The notes beneath the pieces were generated by a model, which saw only the letters and a list, made by a program, of their open reading frames with translations, had not been told where the DNA came from and ran no database searches. A DNA stretch of 36,226 nucleotides. Source: Actinomycetales bacterium. GTDB lineage: Bacteria > Actinomycetota > Actinomycetes > Actinomycetales > Actinomycetaceae. Shown in pieces: positions 18,091 to 27,205 of this stretch. The position numbers were made by a program, and so were the translations under genes. The stretch spans positions 72,612 to 108,837 of the forward strand of contig JAATFD010000041.1 in NCBI GenBank assembly GCA_015655375.1, written 5' to 3'. The first letter of the stretch is position 1. Every line of letters begins with the position of its first letter.

Positions 18091-18107
18091 ATACCCCCTG
18101 AGGGTAT
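18091..18107. promoter_or_regulatory. CsoR/RicR-like palindrome before the CDF gene
   Basis: ATACCC-CCTGA-GGGTAT is a perfect 6-5-6 inverted repeat. The TACCC-N5-GGGTA pattern is the known operator type of the CsoR/RicR/RcnR-like repressor family, which sense copper, nickel/cobalt or sulfur and aldehyde species. It lies just after the proposed transcription start and 15 nt before the start codon, a good place for repression. No CsoR gene is in the window. Confidence 0.6.
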
Positions 18108-18122
18108 ATGAGAAGGATTGTC

Positions 18123-19238
18123 ATGAACAAGAACGAGCCGCCCACCGACCGCGTGACACACTGCGGGCCCTTGGATGTCCACGATGCCGCTTCTGAGTGC
18201 GCCAATTCCGCGACCCAGACCGGGATCACGGGCGCATCGGCGTCGTCTGTCGGCGTCGACTCGGGTCCCCTTCCGTCAGTTTCTTCCGGATCCGCCTCCG
18301 GCCCCGACGACCACGACCACGACCACGCACAGTCCCATGAGCACTCCCACTCGAGCGCCACGAACTCGCGCACGCGCCTCACCCTCGCTCTCCTCGTCAC
18401 CGCGACCGTCCTCGTTGCGGAGCTGATCGGCGCCGTCGTCTCCGGGTCCCTCTCGCTGGCCGCCGACGCCGGTCACATGCTCGTCGATTCGGCGGGATTG
18501 ATCATCGCGTTGATCGCCGCCCATCTGATGACCCGGCCGCGCGACGACCGCCACACCTGGTGCTGGGCACGCTCCGAGGTCATTGCCGCTGCACTCCAGG
18601 CCGGCATGCTCGCCGTCATCTGCCTGATGGTTGCCTTTGAGGCGGTCACGCGCCTGCTGGAGCCGACGACACTCGAACCCGTTCCCATGCTCATCATCGG
18701 CATCATCGGACTCGTGGCCAATGCGCTGTCACTGGCGATCCTGGCGGGCGGGCGCGGGGAGTCGCTGAACATGCGCGCCGCCGTCCTCGAGGTCGCCAAC
18801 GACGCGCTCGGATCGGTTGCCGTCATCGCAGCGGCGCTCATCGCGATGGCAACGGGATGGGGTGGCGCGGATGCGATCGCTTCTCTGTTCATCGCTGCGT
18901 TGATGGCGCCCCGCGCCTTCGCTCTGCTGCGCAAGTCCGTGCGGATCCTCATGGAGGAGACCCCAGAGTCGCTCGACCTGGAACTGGTGCGCCAGCACAT
19001 CCTCGCCCTGCCCGAGGTCCGCGACATCCATGACCTCCACGTGACGACCATCGCCTCCGGCGTGATCTCCTTGACCGCCCACATCACCGTCGACGAGGAC
19101 GCGACCGAGCATGAGCGCCGTGACCTCGTCCACACCCTGCAGGACTGCGTCGCCACGCACTTCGCCGTGCCGGTGGATCACTCGACCTTCCAGATCGACT
19201 CCCCCGAGCATCGCGACCACGAGCTCCTCGCCCATTGA
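18123..19238 (+). CDS. Cation diffusion facilitator (CDF) metal exporter
   Basis: A 371-residue CDF transporter, a proton-coupled exporter of divalent metals. The N-terminal about 80 residues carry a His-rich segment (DDHDHDHAQSHEHSH, 62-76) and scattered Cys/His. Six membrane helices follow; helix 2 has AADAGHMLVDSAG with the site residues His118 and Asp122, and helix 5 has EVANDALGS, giving Glu223 and Asp227 where zinc exporters usually have His and Asp. The C-terminal cytoplasmic domain (EETPESLDLE, LPEVRDIHDLHV, HITVDED) is typical. ATG 18123 has AGAAGGA 5 nt upstream. Metal choice is open: the upstream operator points to a CsoR-type sensor rather than a zinc regulator. Confidence 0.9.
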   Translation: MNKNEPPTDRVTHCGPLDVHDAASECANSATQTGITGASASSVGVDSGPLPSVSSGSASGPDDHDHDHAQSHEHSHSSATNSRTRLTLALLVTATVLVAELIGAVVSGSLSLAADAGHMLVDSAGLIIALIAAHLMTRPRDDRHTWCWARSEVIAAALQAGMLAVICLMVAFEAVTRLLEPTTLEPVPMLIIGIIGLVANALSLAILAGGRGESLNMRAAVLEVANDALGSVAVIAAALIAMATGWGGADAIASLFIAALMAPRAFALLRKSVRILMEETPESLDLELVRQHILALPEVRDIHDLHVTTIASGVISLTAHITVDEDATEHERRDLVHTLQDCVATHFAVPVDHSTFQIDSPEHRDHELLAH

Positions 19239-19261
19239 GCCGCGTCGCGATGAGCTCACTG

Positions 19262-19279
19262 TGCTTCACGCGCGAAGCA
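19262..19279 (+). terminator. Small hairpin after the CDF gene
   Basis: TGCTTC and GAAGCA pair around ACGCGC, 23 nt after the CDF stop. It is short and lacks a T-run, so it is only a possible terminator. Confidence 0.3.
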
Positions 19280-19306
19280 TAAGACTCGGCCCAACTCCCC
19301 ATGGTG

Positions 19307-19336
19307 TGACGTCACCCGCCTTCACCGCGCTACCCT
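19307..19336 (+). promoter_or_regulatory. Candidate promoter of the yjdF-like gene
   Basis: TGACGT (19307-19312), an 18-nt spacer and TACCCT (19331-19336) form a plausible promoter. The perfect 10-nt palindrome GTGACGTCAC (19306-19315) covers the -35 and could be an operator. Transcription from about 19343 would give a leader of about 160 nt. Confidence 0.4.
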
Positions 19337-19342
19337 GGACGC

Positions 19343-19504
19343 ACTGACGCCCCAAACGCACGGCCCGGCCGGAAGTCCGGGTGGTGCGACCGCGAAGCGA
19401 CCTCGATCACGACGGGCCGCGGACCACGGCGCTCCCGTCACCACCGCCGAGGTGGAGTCCAGAGGTCGTCAGGCATTTGACTATGCCTGAAGGAGACCCC
19501 GACC
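19343..19504 (+). ncRNA. Structured 5' leader, candidate riboswitch, of the yjdF-like gene
   Basis: The leader folds into a compact branched structure. P1 pairs CGGCCCG (19361-19367) with CGGGCCG (19413-19419). Inside it are P2, CCGG-AAGT-CCGG (19369-19380), and directly adjoining P3, GTGGT/CGA (19381-19389) with TCGATCAC (19403-19410), capped by CGC-GAA-GCG (19391-19399). A competing helix GACGGG (19411-19416) with CCCGTC (19434-19439) cannot coexist with P1. Further on, a stem around GGCG/CGCC forms at 19421-19460. A 7-bp hairpin CAGGCAT/ATGCCTG (19470-19489) abuts the ribosome site AAGGAG (19490-19495). In Firmicutes, yjdF genes are often preceded by the azaaromatic-binding yjdF riboswitch; I cannot tell whether this RNA is related to it. 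Confidence 0.6.
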
Positions 19505-19933
19505 ATGTCCACCACATTCACTCTGTTCCACGACGGCAGCTTCTGCGTCGGTATGCTCGAGATCCACGAGGACGGTCTCGTGCGCGCCGCCCGGCATGTC
19601 TTCGGCGCCACGCCCACGGACGCGCACCTGTACGAATGGCTGCTCACCCACGGGATCGACCTCGTCAATGCGGCTGACGATGCCGTTGCCGTACCGGAGA
19701 GCGCGCGGCAAAGTGTCGGGGCGCCCCGCAACCCGAAGCGGGCCGCGCGGGAGGCTGCCCGACAGGCGAAAGTCCGAGGCCCTGCGACAACGGCGCAGGA
19801 GTCCGTGAAGGCCTCGATCGCCGAACGCGCCGACCAGCACCGACGGCAATCCGCGGAATCACGCGACGAGGTCGCCGAGCACCGCCGAGAGATGCGGATC
19901 GCTCGCCAACGAGCCCACCACCGCGGACGCTGA
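19505..19933 (+). CDS. YjdF family protein (DUF2992)
   Basis: A 142-residue protein of the YjdF/DUF2992 family. The N-terminal about 55 residues match the family pattern: TLFHDGSFCVGMLEIHEDG, then RAARHVFGATPTDAHLYEWL. The rest is a highly charged Ala/Arg/Glu-rich helical tail (NPKRAAREAARQAK, EHRREMRIARQRA), also usual for the family. The function is unknown; in Bacillus relatives it is induced by diverse aromatic compounds through an RNA switch. AAGGAG lies 9 nt before the ATG. The long structured leader in front suggests post-transcriptional control. It is convergent with folD, only 4 nt apart. Confidence 0.85.
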   Translation: MSTTFTLFHDGSFCVGMLEIHEDGLVRAARHVFGATPTDAHLYEWLLTHGIDLVNAADDAVAVPESARQSVGAPRNPKRAAREAARQAKVRGPATTAQESVKASIAERADQHRRQSAESRDEVAEHRREMRIARQRAHHRGR

Positions 19934-19937
19934 CCAC

Positions 19938-20891
19938 CTACTCCGCGACTTCGTGAGGATCCGACTCGGCCGGCAGATCTGCCGGAGCATTCCGCTTGCC
20001 CACGCTCCGCTCGGCGGCCTCGACCACGTTGGTCAACAACAGCGCGCGCGTCATCGGACCGACGCCCTGGGGATTCGGCGACAGCCATGAGGCCACGTGA
20101 TCGACTCCGTCCGCAACGTCGCCCTGCAGGCGCGCCTTCCCGTCCGAACCCACGACACGCGACACCCCGACGTCGAGCACCACGGCTCCCGGCCTGACCA
20201 TCTCCGCGGTGATCAACCCCGGCGATCCGGCGGCGGCGATGACGACGTCGGCTGCCTCGACCTTCGACGTCAGATCACGCGTTCGCGTGTGGCACAGAGT
20301 CACCGTCGCGTTGATGTCCTTGCGGGTCAGCAGCAGTCCGATCGAACGGCCCACGGTCACCCCACGACCGACGACACACACGTCGGCGCCCCCGAGGTTG
20401 ATCCCGTTACGCTCGATCAGTTCGATGACGGCGCGCGGTGTGCAGGGCACGGGCGTGGAGATCGGCCCCGCACCCCTCAGCACGAGCCGCCCGAGATTCA
20501 TCGGATGCAGCCCGTCGGCATCCTTGGCCGGATCGATCCGCTCCAGCACCGCATTCGTGTCGATCCCGAGCGGCAACGGCAGCTGAACGATGTAACCCGT
20601 GCAGACCGGATCGGCATTCAGCTGATCGACAGCCGCCTCGATCTCGGCCTGAGTCGCGCTGTCCGGCAGATCGATCCGGACGGACTCCAGCCCGACCTCG
20701 ACACAATCGCGGTGTTTGCCCGCCACATAGGACACAGACCCGGGATCCTCCCCCACGAGGATCGTCCCCAGTCCAGCAACGACCCCATGCGCGCGCAAAG
20801 CAGAGACCCGCTCGCGCAGCTCGTCCTTGATCGCACGCGCGGTCGCCGCTCCGTCCAGGACTCGAGCGCTCCCCGGCCAGGGGGTCCTCAC
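19938..20891 (-). CDS. folD: Bifunctional methylene-THF dehydrogenase/methenyl-THF cyclohydrolase
   Basis: A 317-residue FolD that interconverts 5,10-methylene-, methenyl- and 10-formyl-tetrahydrofolate. Seen: SVSYVAGK with catalytic Tyr55 and Lys59, GYIVQLPLP (99-107), [10 protein letters not shown] (123-132), the NADP-binding loop [11 protein letters not shown] (173-183) and the closing [14 protein letters not shown]. The usual PGGVGPMT has Gln in place of the first Gly. The C-terminus runs about 25 residues beyond the core. The start is GTG 20891, overlapping the glyA stop as GTGA, so the pair is translationally coupled. It is expressed with glyA under the ZTP riboswitch. Confidence 0.96.
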   Translation of the reverse strand: MRTPWPGSARVLDGAATARAIKDELRERVSALRAHGVVAGLGTILVGEDPGSVSYVAGKHRDCVEVGLESVRIDLPDSATQAEIEAAVDQLNADPVCTGYIVQLPLPLGIDTNAVLERIDPAKDADGLHPMNLGRLVLRGAGPISTPVPCTPRAVIELIERNGINLGGADVCVVGRGVTVGRSIGLLLTRKDINATVTLCHTRTRDLTSKVEAADVVIAAAGSPGLITAEMVRPGAVVLDVGVSRVVGSDGKARLQGDVADGVDHVASWLSPNPQGVGPMTRALLLTNVVEAAERSVGKRNAPADLPAESDPHEVAE

Positions 20892-22183
20892 TGAGGCAAT
20901 CCAGCGTAGAGCGGATGCGCATCGGTCAGCTTGGCCACGCGCGCCCGCAATCCGTCGACGTCCACCGCTGAGCTGCTTGCTGAGCCCTGGACCAACGCGG
21001 TCGCAATGATGTCGGCGACCTCGGCGAAGTCCTCCGAGTCGAAGCCACGCGTGGCCAGGGCCGGGGTGCCGATGCGCAGGCCGGAGGTGACGGCCGGCGG
21101 TCGCGGATCGAAGGGAACAGCATTGCGATTGACGGTGATCCCGACCTCGTGGAGCAGGTCCTCCGCCTGCTTGCCGTCCAGCGACGAGCTCACGAGGTCG
21201 ACCAGGACCAAGTGCACGTCGGTGCCACCGGTGACCAGCCGGATGCCGGCCTCCCGCGCATCGTCGGCACCGAGGCGCTCGGCCAGTCGCTGAGCGCCCT
21301 CGAGCGTGCGGACCTGGCGGTCGCGGAACTCCTCTGTCTGGGCAATCTTCATCGCGATCGCCTTAGCGGCAATGACGTGCATGAGCGGCCCACCCTGAGT
21401 GCCGGGGAAAACGGCGGAGTTCAGCTTCTTGCCCCATTGCTCCGTGCGCGAGGATAGGATCATCCCGGAACGGGGCCCGCCCAGCGTCTTATGGACAGTC
21501 GTCGAGACGACGTCGGCCCACGGGATCGGGCTGGGGTGGAGGTCGGCGGCGACCAGACCGGCGAAGTGCGCCATGTCAACCCACAGCGCGGCCCCGACCT
21601 CGTCGGCGATCTCTCGGAATGCCTGGAAGTCGAGCTGGCGCGGATAGGCGGACCACCCAGCGATGATCACCTTCGGGTGCTCGCGCAGGGCGATCGCGCG
21701 CACCTTCTCCGGCTCGATGCGCTGGGTCTCGCGGTCCACTTCGTAAGCGGTGGCGTGGTAGTTCTTGCCCGAGAAGTTGACACGCATCCCGTGGGTGAGG
21801 TGTCCGCCGTGAGCCAGGGACAGGCCCAGGATGGTGTCGCCCACGTTCGCCAGCGCCATCAACACCGCGGCGTTGGCCTGGGCACCGGAGTGAGGCTGGA
21901 CGTTGACGTAGTCGGCACCGAAGACGGCCTTGGCCCGTTCGATCGCCAGGGATTCCACGACGTCGACGAACTCACATCCGCCGTAGTAGCGGCGCCCGGG
22001 ATACCCCTCGGCGTACTTGTTCGTCAGGACCGAGCCCTGGGCCTCGAGGACGGCACGCGGAACGAAGTTTTCCGACGCGATCATCTCGAGGGTGGTGCGT
22101 TGACGCTCGAGTTCGTTGTCGAGAGCCGCCTGGATCTCGGGATCCAGCTCGGCCAGTGTCATGTCATTGAGGGAATCGCTCAT
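20888..22183 (-). CDS. glyA: Serine hydroxymethyltransferase
   Basis: A 431-residue PLP enzyme that converts serine and tetrahydrofolate to glycine and 5,10-methylene-THF. Seen: [14 protein letters not shown] (35-48), [15 protein letters not shown] (55-69), [12 protein letters not shown] with Asp203 and His206, and [13 protein letters not shown] with the PLP lysine Lys232. ATG 22183 is preceded by GAGAGG, which lies inside a small GGAG/CTCC hairpin. It is followed by folD with a 4-nt overlap; together they supply and process one-carbon units, the classic target of ZTP riboswitches. Confidence 0.97.
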   Translation of the reverse strand: MSDSLNDMTLAELDPEIQAALDNELERQRTTLEMIASENFVPRAVLEAQGSVLTNKYAEGYPGRRYYGGCEFVDVVESLAIERAKAVFGADYVNVQPHSGAQANAAVLMALANVGDTILGLSLAHGGHLTHGMRVNFSGKNYHATAYEVDRETQRIEPEKVRAIALREHPKVIIAGWSAYPRQLDFQAFREIADEVGAALWVDMAHFAGLVAADLHPSPIPWADVVSTTVHKTLGGPRSGMILSSRTEQWGKKLNSAVFPGTQGGPLMHVIAAKAIAMKIAQTEEFRDRQVRTLEGAQRLAERLGADDAREAGIRLVTGGTDVHLVLVDLVSSSLDGKQAEDLLHEVGITVNRNAVPFDPRPPAVTSGLRIGTPALATRGFDSEDFAEVADIIATALVQGSASSSAVDVDGLRARVAKLTDAHPLYAGLPQ

Positions 22184-22229
22184 GGAGCCTCTCCAGATCA
22201 GGTTCGCGCACCGGTTTCCCGGGTGGCGC

Positions 22230-22312
22230 CTCGGCCCAGGCGGGCGGCCGCAGCGTCCGATCGATCGCTCCCCGGTGGTCCCCCACCTATGCGCCAGTCA
22301 CGACGCCGCCAG
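22230..22312 (-). ncRNA. ZTP riboswitch (pfl motif) controlling glyA-folD
   Basis: Read on the minus strand, the leader contains the conserved first half GTCGTGACTGGCG, then hairpin GGTGG-GGGA-CCACC, then CGGGGAGCGA, and after a variable linker the conserved second half CCGCCTGGGC. This is the pfl/ZTP aptamer, with the GGCG of the first half able to form the pseudoknot with CGCC of the second. ZTP (or ZMP) binding signals 10-formyl-THF shortage and turns on one-carbon genes, here glyA and folD. Downstream, a GGAG-AGG-CTCC hairpin covers the ribosome site, suggesting translational control. Confidence 0.9.
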
Positions 22313-22316
22313 AATA
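22311..22316 (-). promoter_or_regulatory. -10 box of the glyA leader
   Basis: TATTCT on the minus strand sits directly upstream of the ZTP aptamer, placing the transcript start near 22304, at the first aptamer bases. A matching -35 is not obvious. Confidence 0.45.
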
Positions 22317-22371
22317 TCGCAGTGGTGCGCCATCGCGTGACGCGCGTCCGGTTCCCGACTTCTGCCCAGAC

Positions 22372-22413
22372 GGTGAGGAGCCGCTCCCCGTCTCCGGGAA
22401 ACGGCTCCTCACC
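22372..22413 (-). terminator. Strong hairpin downstream of mdh
   Basis: GGTGAGGAGCCG (22372-22383) and CGGCTCCTCACC (22402-22413) are perfect 12-nt arms; inside, CCCG-TCTC-CGGG pairs again. It lies about 95 nt past the mdh stop and upstream of the glyA promoter. There is no T-run. A terminator for mdh is the best reading. Confidence 0.7.
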
Positions 22414-22507
22414 AGCAAGACGACGGGAGAATGCCCCCCGACGGCCTCCGTCAGCGACTCGGTGCATCGACGCTCATCGCGTCAACGTCTGAAGTCGTGC
22501 CACGGCC

Positions 22508-23608
<1,101 letters not shown>

Positions 23609-23763
23609 TCACAGGCAGTGCCTCCAGTCCCAGGACCTTCCCGCTCACCGCATGACGTGAGCAATAGCACTAAGTTGGAATCACAGAAGTACCCGACGGT
23701 CCGGCAACCGGCGATCGGGACGCAGACCGAGCGCCAGTGGCGCGAGTCGATGGAGGAGTGCTG

Positions 23764-25263
23764 ATGGGGCGCACACGTGAACGCAAGCGTGCTGAGGCCG
23801 AGGAGAAGGCGCGCCGCAAGGCGATCAAGCGGGCTCGCAAGGCCGCCACCGAAGCCCGCAAGGACCACGATCCCGTCACGTCTCACAGCGAGGGGGACCG
23901 CAATCTCATCAATGAGGGATGGGAATCCGACCCCCGGATCCTTCTGCGCGTCGGACCGGACTTCTCCCTCGAGTCGGTCGTGCGCGATGCGACCCCCGGG
24001 TGGACGGCCGGACGCAAGCAGGCCGACCGCACCGTGAGGCATCGGGGCGGACTTCTCTCAGAACTCCAAGAACGCCTCTTCGCCTCGGCGAAGGGGGACG
24101 CCACCGACGCAGTCCTCCTGGTGCTCCAGGGACTGGACACCGCGGGCAAGGGCGGGATCGTCCGTCACGTCATGGGACTCGTCGACCCCCAGGGAATCTC
24201 CGTGACAGCCTTCAAGGCTCCGACGGAGGAGGAACGCGCCCACGATTTCCTCTGGCGCATCCGTCCCCATCTGCCCGCACCGGGACGCATCGGGGTCTTC
24301 GACCGCTCGCACTATGAGGACCTCCTGGTCCCCACCGCCCAGGCCCTGACCGGACGCACCGACGAGAACGGTCAGTCCTGGGTCGTCGGCGAGGGCGAGC
24401 TGAACCGACGCTACCGCGACATCTATGCCTTCGAGACGGAGGCCGCCCGTTCCGGGATCCGGATCCTCAAGATCTGTCTGCTCGTGTCCTACGAGGAGCA
24501 AGGCCGCCGACTGCGCGAGCGGCTGGACCGACCGGAGAAGAACTGGAAGTTCTCCCCCTCCGACCTCGACACCCGCGACGACTGGGCCAACTACCAGACG
24601 GCCTACTCGGAGGTCTTACGGCGCACGTCGACGCGGGTCGCCCCCTGGTACGCAATTCCGGCCGACGACAAATGGTACGCCCGCCTGGCCGTCACCGAGA
24701 TCCTCACCCGGACGCTCGCGCAGATCTCCCCACGGTGGCCTGCCGCCAACTTCGACGTGGAGGCTGCCCGCGCTCGCCTCGACCTCTCAATGACCCCCGA
24801 AGCTCTGCTCGAGTGGTCGCAGGAGAAGGAAACGAGGCAATCGGAGTGGATCGCCGAGGACACCGCCATGCGCATCGCGGTCGACGCACTCAACACGCAG
24901 TCCGACGAGGATGCCGAGGTCGCCCGCGACGAGGCCGTATCTGCCACAGCAACGGATTCCGCGGACACCGACACCACGGCAACGATCGACGAGGGTGCTG
25001 GGCCAGCTCCGACCGGTCCAGCAGCATCTGAAGGCGAAACGGAACCGGAAGCGCCCCAACAGAACGCTTCGGCCGTGGGTGCGTCCCTCGGCTCGGCGGC
25101 CACGCAGTCAGAACCGGGTCCGACGCTCACGGCCGCCTCGGCTGCCGAGGCCAGTCGTCTTGGGGTCGGTCGAAGCAAGTCTGTCGGCCTCGGGGGACCG
25201 CGGAAACCTGGGAATGCTCATGGGGTGTCCGAGAAGTTCGATCTCGGCGAAGATCAGGCTTGA
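23764..25263 (+). CDS. ppk2: Polyphosphate kinase 2 family protein with acidic C-terminal tail
   Basis: A 499-residue PPK2-type polyphosphate:nucleotide phosphotransferase. An N-terminal basic coiled segment (RERKRAEAEEKARRKAIKRA) precedes the kinase core: Walker A LQGLDTAGKGG (121-131), the Walker B region FDRSHYEDLL (179-188), and the lid with WKFSPSDLDTRDDW. Family members move phosphate between polyphosphate and nucleoside mono- or diphosphates; direction and substrate cannot be told here. From about residue 375 to the end runs an Ala/Glu/Asp/Thr-rich low-complexity tail of some 120 residues, not part of the usual about 270-residue core. ATG 23764 has GGAGG 7 nt upstream. ppx at 3742 is the opposing activity. 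Confidence 0.9.
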   Translation: MGRTRERKRAEAEEKARRKAIKRARKAATEARKDHDPVTSHSEGDRNLINEGWESDPRILLRVGPDFSLESVVRDATPGWTAGRKQADRTVRHRGGLLSELQERLFASAKGDATDAVLLVLQGLDTAGKGGIVRHVMGLVDPQGISVTAFKAPTEEERAHDFLWRIRPHLPAPGRIGVFDRSHYEDLLVPTAQALTGRTDENGQSWVVGEGELNRRYRDIYAFETEAARSGIRILKICLLVSYEEQGRRLRERLDRPEKNWKFSPSDLDTRDDWANYQTAYSEVLRRTSTRVAPWYAIPADDKWYARLAVTEILTRTLAQISPRWPAANFDVEAARARLDLSMTPEALLEWSQEKETRQSEWIAEDTAMRIAVDALNTQSDEDAEVARDEAVSATATDSADTDTTATIDEGAGPAPTGPAASEGETEPEAPQQNASAVGASLGSAATQSEPGPTLTAASAAEASRLGVGRSKSVGLGGPRKPGNAHGVSEKFDLGEDQA

Positions 25264-25310
25264 GATCGAGGGTGTGGAACACTCGCCTGTCGAGAAACGT
25301 CGATCTCGGC
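25226..25310. repeat. Pair of imperfect direct repeats at the 3' end of PPK2
   Basis: Two copies of about 23 nt lie at 25226-25248 and 25288-25310: TGT, then CGAGAA, then TCGATCTCGGC, differing by small insertions. The first is inside the PPK2 coding end and the second is intergenic. The first copy's CGATCTC (25239-25245) also pairs with GAGATCG (25262-25268) across the stop codon, a possible terminator stem. Confidence 0.5.
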
Positions 25311-25495
25311 CGGAATCGGTGCTGGCTTCGACGACAGGGAACAGAACAGACCCACCCTCGACACCTCGTGGTGCGGCAATCTCATCCCGGTGCGCCGGGA
25401 GAGCGCCGCACTGCGATAGAAAAGCCACATCTCGACGAGCACTGGAACCGGGAAGCCGGTCGATGCGCACCAGATCCCACGCGGCGCCCTCGTTC

Positions 25496-27181
25496 TCAGC
25501 TCCGGTGGCTCCGGTAGTACTCGATGAGCGATCGGGTCGAGGAATCCTGGATCTCCAGGACCTCGGTGTCCCCTGTGATCGCTGGAAGGATCCCCGTCGC
25601 TAGGGCCTTGCCGAGCTCGACGCCCCATTGGTCGAAGGAGTCGATGCCCCACACGGCCCCCTCGACGAACGTGATGTGCTCATAGAGCGCAATGAGCTGA
25701 CCGAGCACCGATGGCGTGAGTGCCGGAGCCATGATCGAGGTCGTCGGACGGTTGCCATCGAAGACTCGCGCCGCAACGATCGACTCGGGCGTCCCCTCGG
25801 CGCGGACCTCGTCGGAGGTCTTACCGAAGGCCAAGGCCTTCGTCTGGGCGAAGAAGTTCGACAGGAACAGCTCGTGCATGTCGGCGTCCCCGTCCTTGAG
25901 TGCCCAAGTCGGAGTCGCGAAAGCGATGAAGTCAGCCGGCACCATGCGGGTACCCTGGTGGATCAACTGGTAGAAGGCATGCTGACCGTTCGTGCCGGGC
26001 TCGCCCCAGAAAACCTCTCCCGTGTCGTAGGTGACAGGAGCGCCGTCCCAGCGCACGGACTTACCGTTCGACTCCATCGTCAGCTGCTGGAGGTATGCCG
26101 GGAAACGGTGCAGATACTGCGAATATGGCAGGACCGCATGGGTGTCCGCACCCAGGAAGTTCGAGTACCAGACGTTGAGTAGTCCCATCAGCAGGGGCAC
26201 GTTGTAACGCGGAGCGGCCGTCGCGAAGTGCTCGTCGACGGTATGGAAGCCGGAGAGGAACTCCTCGAACCCGTTCGGCCCGATCGCGATCGCCAGCGAG
26301 GTCCCGACCGCAGAATCGACCGAGTAGCGTCCACCGACCCAGTTCCAGAATCCGAAGGCGTTGGCGGGGTCGATCCCGAAAGCCTCGACCTTCTCCAGCG
26401 CCGTCGACACGGCAACGAAGTGTTTCGAGACGGCGCGGGTCTCGGCCTCGGCATCTCCCTCGGCGAGGATCCCCCGCGAACGCAGTCCGCCGAGCAACCA
26501 GTCGCGAACGATCCGGGCGTTGGTGATCGTCTCCAGCGTCGTGAAGGTCTTCGAGGCGACGATGACGAGCGTCGTCTCCGGATCGAGGTCGCGGGTCTTC
26601 TCCCCGGCGTCCGTCGGATCAATGTTGGAGATGAATCGGCAGTTCAGACCGCTCTTGACGAAAGGCTTGAGCGCCTCGTAGGCCATGACGGGACCGAGGT
26701 CGGACCCACCGATCCCGATGTTGACGACGGTCTCGACGGGCTTGCCGGTGATCCCGGTCCACTCCCCCGAACGCACCCGCTCGGCGAAGGCGTAGATCTT
26801 CTCCAGCTCGGCGTGCACGTCACCGATGACGTTCTGACCGTCGACGGTCAGGGAGTCCGAGGCCGGGCGCCGCAACGCCGTGTGCAGCACCGCGCGATCC
26901 TCCGTGATGTTGATGTGCACACCGGAGAGCATCTCGTCGCGGCGCGCCACCACACCCGTCTGCTCGGCCAGCGCGAGGAGGTCAGTCAGCACGTCCTCGT
27001 CAATGAGGTTCTTCGACAGGTCGACGTGGAGGTCACCGACCTCGCGACTCCAGCGGGCCGCGCGATCCGGATCGGAGGCGAACCACGCCCGCAGGTCCGG
27101 ATCGAAGGTGTCGGCGCGGGCGTCGAGCGACTCCCAGGAAGGGGTCTTCGTGGGGTCCACGGGGGCCGTGGTGTCGGTCAT
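25496..27181 (-). CDS. pgi: Glucose-6-phosphate isomerase
   Basis: A 561-residue phosphoglucose isomerase, of normal length, interconverting glucose-6-phosphate and fructose-6-phosphate. Seen: [20 protein letters not shown] with the phosphosugar loop at 155-163, [13 protein letters not shown], and the signature stretch [19 protein letters not shown] near 385-405, with the catalytic Glu and His. The C-terminal GVELGKALA is typical. ATG 27181 has AAGGAGA 4 nt before it. It follows the phosphofructokinase gene by 24 nt on the same strand, so the two consecutive glycolytic steps are co-transcribed. Confidence 0.97.
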   Translation of the reverse strand: MTDTTAPVDPTKTPSWESLDARADTFDPDLRAWFASDPDRAARWSREVGDLHVDLSKNLIDEDVLTDLLALAEQTGVVARRDEMLSGVHINITEDRAVLHTALRRPASDSLTVDGQNVIGDVHAELEKIYAFAERVRSGEWTGITGKPVETVVNIGIGGSDLGPVMAYEALKPFVKSGLNCRFISNIDPTDAGEKTRDLDPETTLVIVASKTFTTLETITNARIVRDWLLGGLRSRGILAEGDAEAETRAVSKHFVAVSTALEKVEAFGIDPANAFGFWNWVGGRYSVDSAVGTSLAIAIGPNGFEEFLSGFHTVDEHFATAAPRYNVPLLMGLLNVWYSNFLGADTHAVLPYSQYLHRFPAYLQQLTMESNGKSVRWDGAPVTYDTGEVFWGEPGTNGQHAFYQLIHQGTRMVPADFIAFATPTWALKDGDADMHELFLSNFFAQTKALAFGKTSDEVRAEGTPESIVAARVFDGNRPTTSIMAPALTPSVLGQLIALYEHITFVEGAVWGIDSFDQWGVELGKALATGILPAITGDTEVLEIQDSSTRSLIEYYRSHRS

Positions 27182-27205
27182 GACTTCTCCTTGTGCATAC
27201 GGACG

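Larger units (their letters stand above)
22184..22507. other. Intergenic stretch holding the glyA leader and the mdh terminator
   Basis: This 324-nt stretch has no gene. It contains the ZTP riboswitch and promoter of glyA (22230-22320) and the mdh terminator hairpin (22372-22413). In 22414-22507 I see nothing specific. Confidence 0.7.

Noticed and set aside
16391-18196. A 601-codon plus-strand frame across the YihY-type gene and xthA
   Set aside because: Out of frame with the YihY-type gene and antisense to xthA; no domain content.
25108-25470. A 120-codon minus-strand ORF over the PPK2 tail and the following gap
   Set aside because: It mostly mirrors the low-complexity PPK2 tail, and the visible repeats explain the rest; no ribosome site.
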